Source: Clostridia bacterium
GTDB taxonomy: Bacteria; Bacillota; Clostridia; Oscillospirales; QAMX01
Assembly (NCBI GenBank): GCA_024404415.1
Contig: JAKSPX010000073.1
Coordinates: forward strand, 1 to 7,213
Length of the DNA: 7,213 nt
Reading direction: 5' to 3'
Shown piece by piece: positions 1-7,135 of this stretch (the first letter of the stretch is position 1; each line of letters starts with the position of its first letter). The notes below the pieces were generated by a model, which ran no database searches, was not told the origin of the DNA, and was given only the letters and a program-made list of their open reading frames with translations. Both the position numbers and the translations under genes were made by a program.

Positions 1-15
1 CTCGAGCGCTTGTAT

Positions 16-44
16 AGAATACCACATTCCCCCTCATTTGTCAA
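16..44 (-). promoter_or_regulatory. Leftward sigma-A promoter driving a gene outside the window
   Basis: Read on the minus strand, a consensus -35 TTGACA (39-44) is followed after exactly 17 bp by TATTCT (16-21), a 4/6 match to the -10 consensus. Transcription would leave the window to the left. The spacer is G-rich (a GGGGG run), which is not ideal, but the perfect -35 and spacing make a real promoter likely. Together with the rightward promoter at 184-212 it makes 1-316 a divergent control region. The gene it serves cannot be seen. Confidence 0.55.
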
Positions 45-183
45 CACCTTTTTTTGAAGTTTTTTTCGTCCATTCCCTCTCTCCCGTGCGTGTCTCCACA
101 TATTGTATTATGCATCTCTTAATTATACTTCATGTTGTGCTTTTCGCAGTTTTTCCGTGTTCCAAATATTTTCAGAAATATGC
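45..183. other. AT-rich non-coding spacer between divergent promoters
   Basis: This stretch has no convincing gene. It is T-rich, with T runs at 50-56 and 61-67. The short overlapping reading frames that begin at 103 and 132 have no ribosome binding site and no recognisable protein sequence. It is best read as the spacer between the leftward promoter (16-44) and the rightward promoter (184-212). The rest of the leader, 213-316, holds only a GTGTACAC palindrome (242-249) and a weak 5-bp hairpin AGTCC/GGACT (270-274 with 284-288). Confidence 0.5.
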
Positions 184-212
184 TTGACATTTGTCTCTCC
201 GGACGATACTAT
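184..212 (+). promoter_or_regulatory. Sigma-A promoter for the YdcF-like gene and probably pepF
   Basis: A perfect -35 TTGACA (184-189) is followed after 17 bp by TACTAT (207-212, 4/6 match to TATAAT). The predicted start near 219 gives an untranslated leader of about 98 nt before the ATG at 317. This is the only good rightward promoter seen before the first two genes, which are 22 bp apart, so it probably drives both. Confidence 0.55.
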
Positions 213-316
213 ATACTTGTGCATTATTTCGTGCGCACCGCGTGTACACACAGTCCATCTCATACGCACAGTCCTTTTCACGTGGACTCATCTAATAAGG
301 TTATAAGGAGGTGTCT

Positions 317-1132
317 ATGTCCTCTCCCCTGCCCCCGAGAAGGCTCTTTGCATATATCTTCTCGGCGATGCTGATCCTCATCGGAGCCGCCGGGTTTTTC
401 TTACGGCACTATCTCTTCTGCGGTATCCTCTCGCTCTTCCTTTTCGGCATCGGCTTTGCGTGGTTTATCCTGATGATATTAAAAGACCGTGCACCAAAAA
501 AGGTATCGCGTTTCTTCTCCATTCTGTTTCACATCTGTTTTACGATATTTCTGATCTCCTTTCTCATCGTTGAGATCCCCGTCGTCAATAACGCTTTGAA
601 AGCCTCAAACCGCGACAATACGGTAAGTGAGGAGATCGGGATCATTCTCGTCCCGGGCGCAGGCCTCATACACAAAAGTGAAAAGCCCTCCTTATTATTC
701 GCTCTGCGCCTGCGCAAGGCGGAAGCCTTATATAAAGAAGACGAATCATTGAAGATCGTCATCTGCGGCGGTCAGGGTGACGACGAGGTGATCGCCGAGG
801 CCGACGCGGGAAGGAAATATCTGCTCTCCCGCGGGCTGCCCGCCGAAGCCGTCATTGCCGAAACGGAATCCCTTGACACAGCCGAGAATTTCCAGAACTT
901 CCGTACCCTCTTCCCGGACGAAAAGCTGGTCGCGCTGGTGACCAACGACTTCCATATATATCGCTGCTCGCTGCTTGCCCGCCGCTATGGGCTGGAGGTC
1001 GAAGCCTACTCCATGCCGACGCCGAATTTCTTCCTCCGGGTCAACTACTTCATGCGTGAATATGTGTCGCTCATCATCTTCGCGATCGAATCGCAGGGGA
1101 TCATCATCGACACTTCAAATTTCCATATATAA
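317..1132 (+). CDS. YdcF/SanA-like (DUF218) family membrane protein
   Basis: The 271-residue protein has an N-terminal membrane part and a C-terminal DUF218 domain. Three hydrophobic segments lie at about residues 10-29, 33-55 and 66-85. The domain shows the family motifs in order: ILVPGAG (110-116), CGGQGDDE (150-157), ESLDTAEN (184-191) and TNDFHIYR (209-216). The family includes E. coli SanA, YdcF and ElyC, which are linked to envelope integrity and lipid-carrier metabolism, but its biochemical activity is not well settled. The polar residues of the last three motifs are typical of its proposed active pocket. The start is ATG 317, with AAGGAGG (305-311) 5 bp upstream; the in-frame GTG at 311 overlaps that site and is unlikely. 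The gene is less GC-biased at third positions than pepF next door, which follows after 22 bp. Exact role unknown. Confidence 0.85.
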   Translation: MSSPLPPRRLFAYIFSAMLILIGAAGFFLRHYLFCGILSLFLFGIGFAWFILMILKDRAPKKVSRFFSILFHICFTIFLISFLIVEIPVVNNALKASNRDNTVSEEIGIILVPGAGLIHKSEKPSLLFALRLRKAEALYKEDESLKIVICGGQGDDEVIAEADAGRKYLLSRGLPAEAVIAETESLDTAENFQNFRTLFPDEKLVALVTNDFHIYRCSLLARRYGLEVEAYSMPTPNFFLRVNYFMREYVSLIIFAIESQGIIIDTSNFHI

Positions 1133-1154
1133 GAATAAGAAAGGAAAATACATC

Positions 1155-2939
1155 ATGGAACTCAAAGCAAGAAAAGACATGGACCCCAAATTTCAGTGGG
1201 ATCTGAGCGCCATCTTCAAGGATCAGGAGGCCTGGGAGGCCGCCTACGCCGAAGCGGAAGCCGCCGTTTCCAAGATCGCCCCGCTGAAGGGGACTCTCGG
1301 GCAGAGCGCCGAAGCGCTGAAGGCCGGTCTTGACCTCGTGAGTGAGGTTTCGGAAAAGATCGAGAAGGTCTATTCCTACGCCTTCCTCACCCAGGCAGGT
1401 GACAACGGCGACGCAGCGGCCCAGACCATGCAGGCGCGTGCGGTCAGCCTTTACGTCAAGATGTCGACCGCGCTCTCCTTCCTCGACCCGGAGATCCTCT
1501 CGATCGACGCCGATAAGCTGGATAGTTGGATGAAGGCCCCGGAAATGGAAATCTACCGCTTCACGGTCGAAAATACCACCCGCGCCCGCGCTCACACGCT
1601 GGATGAAAAGGGTGAGACCATGCTCGCCATGCTCGGTGATGCCGCCAACATTCCGAGCGACAGCTTCGACATGCTCGAAAGCGTCGACATGACTTTCCCG
1701 ACCATCAAGGACGAAGAAGGCAACGACGTCACCCTCACCCACGGCAATTTCTCGGTCTACCGCGAGAGCAAGTCGCAGGAAGTGCGCAAGGCCGCGTTCG
1801 AGCAGTATTTCGGCGAATTCAAGAAATATATCCACACCTTCGCCGCCATGTATTCCGGCTCCGTCAAGTTGGACAGCTTCTTTGCCGACGTCCGCGGCCA
1901 CGAAAGTGCCTGCCACGCCGCGCTCTTCGGCGGCAACGTTCCGGTCGCGGTCTATGACAGCCTCATCAAAGCCGTTCACGACTCCCTCCCCTCCATGCGC
2001 CGCTATATTGAGCTCCGCAAGAAGGTTCTCGGCCTCGACGAAGTGAATATGTATGACCTTTACAATCCGCTGGTCGCCTCTGTCGACTACAAAATGCCCT
2101 TTGAAGAGGGCAAAGCGCTGGTCAAAAAGGCTCTCAAACCGCTCGGCGAAGAGTACCAGTCGCTTCTCGACCGTGCTTTCACCGAAGGCTGGATCGACGT
2201 TTACGAAAATAAGGGTAAGACGACCGGCGCTTTCTCCAGCGGCGTGTTCGGCGTTCACCCCTACGTCCTTTTGAACTACACCGATACCCTTGACGACGCC
2301 TTCACCCTTGCCCACGAATTAGGCCACGCCATGCATTCCTACTTCTCCGACCGCACCCAGCCCTACATCAACCACGATTACCGCATCATGGTCGCCGAAG
2401 TCGCCTCCACCGTCAACGAAGTGCTTCTCACCAAGTACCTCCTCAAGACCGAGACCGACCCCGAAAAGCGTGCCTACGTCCTCAACCATTTCCTTGAGGG
2501 CTTCCGCACCACGCTTTACCGCCAGACCCTCTTCGCCGAATTCGAGCGCAAGGCCCACGACCTTTATAAGGCCGGTACGCCGCTCACCGCCGATCTTCTC
2601 AACGCCACCTACCGCGAGCTCAACGAGCTATATTATGAAGGCGCGAAGGTCAACGAATTGCAGGACATCGAGTGGGCGCGCATCCCGCACTTCTACCGCG
2701 CTTTCTACGTTTACCAGTACGCCACCGGCTTCTCCAGCGCCGTCGCCATTGCCAAGAGCATTCTTGAAGGCGGCAACGCGGAGAACTACCTCCGCTTCCT
2801 CACCACGGGCGGCAGCGACTACCCGATGGAAGAGCTCAAGATCGCAGGCGTGGATCTCTCCGACCCGGCCACCGTCTCCTCGGCGCTCGAGGTGTTCGAC
2901 GACGCGGTGAAGGAACTCGAAAGCATCCTTGTGAAATAA
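1155..2939 (+). CDS. pepF: Oligoendopeptidase F, M3 family zinc metallopeptidase
   Basis: A cytoplasmic zinc peptidase that cleaves short oligopeptides (known for PepF of the M3B subfamily), feeding amino acids from peptide uptake or protein turnover. The protein has 594 residues, close to the roughly 600 usual for PepF, and no signal peptide. The zinc motif is H387-E-L-G-H391; the third ligand is Glu415 in AEVASTVNE, 24 residues on, as expected for M3. The C-terminal substrate and catalytic motif is PHFYRAFYVYQYATG, with His512 and Tyr514. The N-terminal half is the helical lobe with TLxHGNFSVY and VYDSLI segments typical of the family. The start is ATG 1155, with AAAGGA (1140-1145) 9 bp upstream; the open frame extends upstream to 975 but overlaps the previous gene and is non-homologous there. 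It probably shares a transcript with the YdcF-like gene, and a terminator-like hairpin follows. Confidence 0.95.
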   Translation: MELKARKDMDPKFQWDLSAIFKDQEAWEAAYAEAEAAVSKIAPLKGTLGQSAEALKAGLDLVSEVSEKIEKVYSYAFLTQAGDNGDAAAQTMQARAVSLYVKMSTALSFLDPEILSIDADKLDSWMKAPEMEIYRFTVENTTRARAHTLDEKGETMLAMLGDAANIPSDSFDMLESVDMTFPTIKDEEGNDVTLTHGNFSVYRESKSQEVRKAAFEQYFGEFKKYIHTFAAMYSGSVKLDSFFADVRGHESACHAALFGGNVPVAVYDSLIKAVHDSLPSMRRYIELRKKVLGLDEVNMYDLYNPLVASVDYKMPFEEGKALVKKALKPLGEEYQSLLDRAFTEGWIDVYENKGKTTGAFSSGVFGVHPYVLLNYTDTLDDAFTLAHELGHAMHSYFSDRTQPYINHDYRIMVAEVASTVNEVLLTKYLLKTETDPEKRAYVLNHFLEGFRTTLYRQTLFAEFERKAHDLYKAGTPLTADLLNATYRELNELYYEGAKVNELQDIEWARIPHFYRAFYVYQYATGFSSAVAIAKSILEGGNAENYLRFLTTGGSDYPMEELKIAGVDLSDPATVSSALEVFDDAVKELESILVK

Positions 2940-2954
2940 GCAAAGGAAATGCAA

Positions 2955-2996
2955 GCAGCGGAGGTTTTGTGAAAGCCGGATCTCCGCCGCTCTTTT
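2955..2996 (+). terminator. Possible intrinsic terminator after pepF
   Basis: GCAGCGGAG (2955-2963) pairs with CTCCGCCGC (2982-2990) with one mismatch. The stem can be extended inward by G-U and A-U pairs to a loop of about 10 nt, and TCTTTTC follows. The T-tract is short, so it may be a weak terminator or an attenuator between pepF and the next gene. Its position also argues against starting the next gene at GTG 2969, which would lie inside the hairpin. Confidence 0.45.
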
Positions 2997-3013
2997 CGAA
3001 ACGAGGTAACAGC

Positions 3014-3775
3014 ATGGTTTTTATGAACGAATATCCGATCCTTGAATATGACGACAATCCGACCGCCACATTAAATCCCCCTGCTTTTGTTTCGAAACCC
3101 TTCGACACCGACAAGATGATCATCACCTTCTTCCCGGAGGTCATCCAGAAGCTCCTCGACGCCGGGAAGGTCGTTCTTGAACGGGAGATCGGCGGGGAGA
3201 ACAGCGTCTTTATCTACCGTTTCGTCGATGAAAATATCCTCATCACCCCGGGCGCTATCGGCTGCCCCGCCTGTGGAGGCAATCTTGACCTCTTCCACGC
3301 CATGGGCATCAAAAAGGTGATGTTCTCGGGCGGCGGCGGCGTGCTGGATCGCTCCATCAAAGTCGGTGAGGTCCTTCTCGTCGAGGGCGCGATCCGTGAC
3401 GACGGTTTTTCCTATCATTATTTCCCGGCTGGGCGCGTGATGTCGACCGATCCCATGGTGAACGATAAGATCGCCGCTGTTCTGGATGAAAAGGACGTTC
3501 CCTACCTCCGCGGGCTGACCTGGACGACCGACGCGATCTTCCGCGAAACGCCGGACAAGGTGGCTCTCAGACGCGAGGAAGGCGCGAAGATCGTGGAAAT
3601 GGAGCAATCCGGCTGCATCGCCGTTTCCAATTTCCGCGGCATCGCCTACGGAGCTTTGATCTACGGCGGCGACGACGTTTCCGGTGAGGAATGGGACAAT
3701 CGCTCCTGGCGCAGCCGCGATGGCATCCGCTATGACCTTGTGATGCTGTGCAAGGAGCTGCTCGGCGTCATCTGA
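3014..3775 (+). CDS. Nucleoside phosphorylase-fold (PNP/UDP family) protein, atypical
   Basis: At 253 residues it has the length of E. coli uridine phosphorylase and the same motif order: SGGGGVLD (105-112, where the family has a GTxG loop), IKVGEVLLVEGAIRDDGFSY (RDDG at 128-131), VEMEQS (194-199, the nucleoside-binding Met-Glu pair) and GGDD (218-221, around the usual catalytic Asp). Known members split ribosides by phosphorolysis (PNP, UDP) or hydrolysis (MTA/SAH nucleosidase). Here the N-terminal GDPxR motif is replaced by a FFPEV-type sequence, and the arginine before the GTxG loop by Phe104, so both phosphate-binding arginines appear missing. A hydrolase or another nucleosidase-like role is therefore possible. 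The start is ATG 3014, with GAGG (3003-3006) 7 bp before it. GTG 2969, with GGAGG 4 bp upstream, is a weaker alternative. The substrate is unknown. Confidence 0.8.
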   Translation: MVFMNEYPILEYDDNPTATLNPPAFVSKPFDTDKMIITFFPEVIQKLLDAGKVVLEREIGGENSVFIYRFVDENILITPGAIGCPACGGNLDLFHAMGIKKVMFSGGGGVLDRSIKVGEVLLVEGAIRDDGFSYHYFPAGRVMSTDPMVNDKIAAVLDEKDVPYLRGLTWTTDAIFRETPDKVALRREEGAKIVEMEQSGCIAVSNFRGIAYGALIYGGDDVSGEEWDNRSWRSRDGIRYDLVMLCKELLGVI

Positions 3776-3806
3776 CGAAATCCTGCATATTTTTTCATTT
3801 TGCCCC

Positions 3807-3835
3807 TTTACAAACGAAGGGAACTGTGCTATGAT
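3807..3835 (+). promoter_or_regulatory. Strong sigma-A promoter (extended -10) before the leader peptide
   Basis: The -35 is TTTACA (3807-3812, 5/6) and the -10 is TATGAT (3830-3835, 5/6) with an exact 17-bp spacer. A TG dinucleotide one base before the -10 (3827-3828) gives an extended -10 element. The start would be near 3842, about 22 nt before the leader ATG. It lies in the first AT-rich DNA after the phosphorylase-like gene and is the obvious promoter for the acyl-CoA ligase region. Confidence 0.75.
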
Positions 3836-3863
3836 AGGCACAACTTTCAGTTGGAGGACTTCT

Positions 3864-3941
3864 ATGTCTCGGGTTTACGCTTACGTTTATACCGAAGGCC
3901 GCGCGTATTATTATTACGCGGGGTTAATTCGGCAGGCTTAA
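3864..3941 (+). CDS. Tyr-rich 25-residue leader peptide, putative attenuator
   Basis: An ATG at 3864 with an ideal ribosome binding site GGAGG (3853-3857, 6-bp gap) opens 25 codons ending at TAA 3939-3941. Seven codons are Tyr: 5, 7, 9 and an unbroken run 15-18 (3906-3917). The peptide begins MSRVYAYVYTEG and ends AGLIRQA. A run of one amino acid's codons between a promoter and an intrinsic terminator is the known arrangement of amino-acid-sensing leader peptides (trpL, pheL, tnaC types). The Tyr run lies in the loop and upper stem of a small hairpin: CGCGTA (3902-3907) pairs with TACGCG (3915-3920). I do not recognise a protein family. Alternatives are a free-standing Tyr-rich small protein, a small RNA with a chance reading frame, or the 5' part of a frameshifted gene, since the +1 frame stays open from 3928 to the stop at 4066. 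Confidence 0.6.
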   Translation: MSRVYAYVYTEGRAYYYYAGLIRQA

Positions 3942-3989
3942 AGCGGACGGGACGAAAGGGAAATCCATTCGGAACATCAAGCGCGGCCT
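3896..3989 (+). promoter_or_regulatory. Candidate antiterminator pairing competing with the terminator
   Basis: AGGCCGCGC (3896-3904), which overlaps the leader codons just before the Tyr run, is the exact reverse complement of GCGCGGCCT (3981-3989), the left arm of the terminator. It is also a near copy of the terminator's right arm AGGCTGCGC (3994-4002, 8/9). The left arm can therefore pair with either, and the upstream pairing is the perfect one, without the G-U. Function is inferred from geometry only. Confidence 0.5.
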
Positions 3990-4011
3990 GCAAAGGCTGC
4001 GCTTATTTTTT
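3981..4011 (+). terminator. Intrinsic terminator between Tyr leader and acyl-CoA ligase
   Basis: GCGCGGCCT (3981-3989) pairs with AGGCTGCGC (3994-4002) over 9 bp with one G-U, closed by a GCAA tetraloop of the stable GNRA class. Two flanking A-T pairs (3979-3980 with 4003-4004) can be added. TTATTTTTT (4003-4011) follows. This is a textbook rho-independent terminator in sequence. It lies 39 bp past the leader stop and 33 bp before the probable GTG start of the ligase, so it would end transcription before the ligase unless prevented. Confidence 0.75.
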
Positions 4012-4044
4012 ACCGCAAATACGAAAGAAAAGAAGGAAAAGATC

Positions 4045-4080
4045 GTGCCCTTCACCGAAATTCTGTAACGTAACGCCGCC
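4045..4080 (+). other. Probable native start of the ligase, cut by an in-frame TAA
   Basis: GTG at 4045 has a good ribosome binding site (AAGGA, 4033-4037, 7-bp gap) and reads MPFTEIL, then TAA at 4066-4068, then RNAA directly into LDKDDVCLVEL of the ligase frame. The pattern FTEIL-x-RNAxL followed by a short gap and VxLVE is, from memory, how many AMP-binding CoA ligases begin, which makes 4045 the ancestral start and TAA a replacement of one sense codon (GAA, CAA or AAA are one base away). The neighbouring genes use TAA as their normal stop, so general codon reassignment is unlikely. Possible explanations are a real nonsense mutation, a sequencing or assembly error, reinitiation at TTG 4081 twelve bases after the stop codon, or stop readthrough. 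Confidence 0.6.
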
Positions 4081-5682
<1,602 letters not shown>

Positions 5683-5991
5683 AGCAAATGGGGCTGTCGC
5701 AAATTGCCTCCGTCACTTTGAAACCAGTCCGCAGACCGCTGCCATTCAGTTGAGCACGAATCCGGTTTGCACCATCCCGTAGGGGCGCATGCCTACATGC
5801 GCCCGGAAAGCCGGTGATAGCAGGTGCCTTCCGGGTCGATGTAAGGCATCGACCCCTACGGGTTTGTTCTAAACTAATGACACTGCTCCGAAGACTGGTT
5901 TGTATCCAAAGCCAACGCTGCGGCGCTGACTCGGGATGACAGGGTTAGGTGCATTTTTTGAAAGCCCCCTTGGCATAGAAAGGAAGATTCG
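5683..5991. repeat. Gene-free intergenic region built of nested inverted repeats
   Basis: No credible gene is present in these 309 bp. Three nested inverted repeats surround its centre. GGGGCT (5690-5695) faces AGCCCC (5963-5968), AAACCAGTC (5721-5729) faces GACTGGTTT (5893-5901), and CCCGTAGGGG (5776-5785) faces CCCCTACGGG (5853-5862). The sequence near the right end (GCTGACTCGGGATGACAGG, 5924-5942) resembles repeated intergenic DNA I remember from gut Clostridia. There is no clear terminator for the ligase other than the repeat hairpins, and no convincing promoter for the following gene. The last bases hold that gene's ribosome binding site, AAGGA (5980-5984), 7 bp before ATG 5992. Confidence 0.6.
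5776..5862. repeat. 87-bp MITE-like/REP-like palindromic element
   Basis: Perfect 10-bp terminal inverted repeats, CCCGTAGGGG and CCCCTACGGG, bound two perfect 9-bp hairpins. GGGCGCATG (5783-5791) pairs with CATGCGCCC (5796-5804) over a 4-nt loop. GGGTCGATG (5833-5841) pairs with CATCGACCC (5847-5855) over a 5-nt loop. A further inverted pair, CCCGGAA (5802-5808) and TTCCGGG (5829-5835), links them. The left hairpin can alternate with pairing of the two ends. No reading frame of note is inside. No certain target-site duplication was seen. The form fits a non-autonomous mobile repeat of the type widespread in Clostridia genomes. Transcribed, the hairpins might also protect or end the ligase mRNA. 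Confidence 0.7.
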
Positions 5992-6993
5992 ATGAAAATC
6001 ACCGTCATCACGAATTTTGACGAGATCTCCCGCGAAAAGCTCGTAAAAACCGCGCCCGACGCCGAGATCGTCTGGGCGTTTGATCAGAATAGCTCTTATC
6101 TGGTGCGAGAGCCCCTTGACCTGCCGAAGTACAAGGACGATCTCCTCACCTCCGAAGTCGTCATCGGCGCGCCGCCGGTCTCGCTTCTCCCTGAGATGAA
6201 AAAGCTGAAGCTGCTCTCGCTTTCCATGGCGGGCACCGAGCCCTATTCCCTCCCCGGCGTGCTCTCAGAGGACGTGGCGCTTTGCAATTCCACCGGGGCT
6301 TTCGGCAAGGCCATTTCGGAACACATGCTGGCTTCGATCATGATGCTCATCAAAAAGCTCCACCTCTACCGCGACGATATGCCTTCCGGCCTCTGGGCCG
6401 ACCGCGGAAGCGTCCGCTCGCTTTCCGACATGACGGTTTTATGCGTGGGGCTCGGTGACATCGGCTGCGCCTTCGCAAAGCTCTGCAAACTCATGGGGGC
6501 AAAGGTCATCGGCGTCCGGCGGCACGGCACGACCAAACCTGACTACGTCGATGAAGTCGTTTTATCGGATAAGCTCGACGAAGTCCTGCCTCTTGCCGAC
6601 GTGGTCGCCCTTTCGGTGCCGGGAAACAAAGAAACGGCGGGATTATTCTCCAAAGAGCGCCTTGCGCGAATGAAGAAGGATTCCTATATCCTCAACGTCG
6701 GCCGCGGCAGCGCCATCGACTCCATGGCTCTTTTCGAAGCGCTGGAAAGTGGGCATTTAGCCGGGGCGGCCAGCGCCGTGACCGATCCCGAGCCGCTCCC
6801 CGCCGACCACGTGCTGTGGCAGGCGAAAAACTGCCTCATCACGCCGCACGTCAGCGGATTCTATCACCTCCGCGAGACCTACGACCGCATCGTGGACATC
6901 GCCTGCGAAAACCTCAGACGATTCATGAACGACGAGCCGCTTCTCACCCCGGTCGACCGGAATACCGGGTATAGAGTGACGCAGAAGTATTGA
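5992..6993 (+). CDS. D-isomer-specific 2-hydroxyacid dehydrogenase, NAD(P)-dependent
   Basis: Catalyses reversible reduction of a 2-oxo acid to a D-2-hydroxy acid in the cytoplasm. The 333-residue protein has the flavodoxin-like substrate domain split around the Rossmann domain. The nucleotide loop is G153-L-G-D-I-G158. Catalytic residues fit the family: Arg238 in NVGRGSAID, Glu267 in DPEPLP (29 residues later, as in phosphoglycerate dehydrogenase) and His286 in TPHVSG. After the second beta strand comes VRRHG (Arg176-Arg177), where NAD-specific members usually carry an acidic residue, which suggests NADP(H) preference. The common LDV before the Glu motif reads SAV, so the conserved Asp is Ala262. 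It ends with the usual DRNTGY segment, so it appears complete. Start ATG 5992 has AAGGA 7 bp upstream. The substrate is not determined; glyoxylate/hydroxypyruvate-type or other branched or aromatic 2-oxo acids are possible. Confidence 0.9.
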   Translation: MKITVITNFDEISREKLVKTAPDAEIVWAFDQNSSYLVREPLDLPKYKDDLLTSEVVIGAPPVSLLPEMKKLKLLSLSMAGTEPYSLPGVLSEDVALCNSTGAFGKAISEHMLASIMMLIKKLHLYRDDMPSGLWADRGSVRSLSDMTVLCVGLGDIGCAFAKLCKLMGAKVIGVRRHGTTKPDYVDEVVLSDKLDEVLPLADVVALSVPGNKETAGLFSKERLARMKKDSYILNVGRGSAIDSMALFEALESGHLAGAASAVTDPEPLPADHVLWQAKNCLITPHVSGFYHLRETYDRIVDIACENLRRFMNDEPLLTPVDRNTGYRVTQKY

Positions 6994-6999
6994 GAGAGG

Positions 7000-7116
7000 G
7001 AACTCTATGCCGTTGTCACGTTCAAAGCGTGCGGGTGCTTCTTCCTGCCGCGCGTACTTCTGCTTTCCTCTTTCCTCTCTAGTAGAAATTCTTTCATAAG
7101 CAAATGTATTACACAT
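7000..7116 (-). pseudogene. Truncated serine recombinase (resolvase/invertase), N-terminus only
   Basis: On the minus strand, ATG at 7116-7114 has AAAGGAG (7130-7124) 7 bp upstream and reads MCNTFAYERISTREERGKQK, then YARQEEA and ARFERDNGIEF. This is the start of the catalytic domain of small serine recombinases: Y-x-R-x-S with Ser11 as the probable nucleophile, followed by RQ. About 39 residues match; complete members have about 190 or more. After codon 39 the frame stays open to 6757 but only as antisense of the dehydrogenase, with no SGK, KD or RF-type recombinase motifs. The homology ends about 6 bp past the convergent dehydrogenase stop. It is therefore a 5' remnant left by a deletion or rearrangement, with promoter and ribosome binding site intact. 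Its product cannot be an active recombinase. Confidence 0.7.
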
Positions 7117-7135
7117 ATCTGATCTCCTTTAAAAA

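Noticed and set aside
103..374. Short overlapping plus-strand frames at 103-306 and 132-374
   Set aside because: Neither has a ribosome binding site or family resemblance, and both run through the promoter and leader of the YdcF-like gene.
975..1154. 60-codon upstream extension of pepF
   Set aside because: It overlaps the YdcF-like gene in another frame and is a Ser/Arg-rich shadow. ATG 1155 has the ribosome binding site and the family's usual N-terminus.
1104..2315. 403-codon minus-strand open frame opposite pepF
   Set aside because: It is antisense to a clear M3 peptidase and arises from the strong codon bias of the GC-rich gene. It has no ribosome binding site or protein motif.
3071..3841. 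256-codon minus-strand open frame opposite the phosphorylase-like gene
   Set aside because: It is a shadow of the plus-strand gene, with no family motifs and no start signals.
3842..4044. T-box riboswitch before the ligase
   Set aside because: The translated Tyr-rich frame and short leader do not leave room for a T-box stem I, and no AGGGTGGNACCGCG-like T-box sequence is present.
5683..5991. CRISPR array or tRNA in the repeat-rich gap
   Set aside because: The repeats are inverted pairs rather than regularly spaced direct repeats, and no cloverleaf with TTCRA arm is visible.
7007..7099. 30-codon plus-strand frame after the dehydrogenase with a GAGGG-like site
   Set aside because: It lies opposite the recombinase remnant, whose promoter, ribosome binding site and recognisable residues explain the sequence better.
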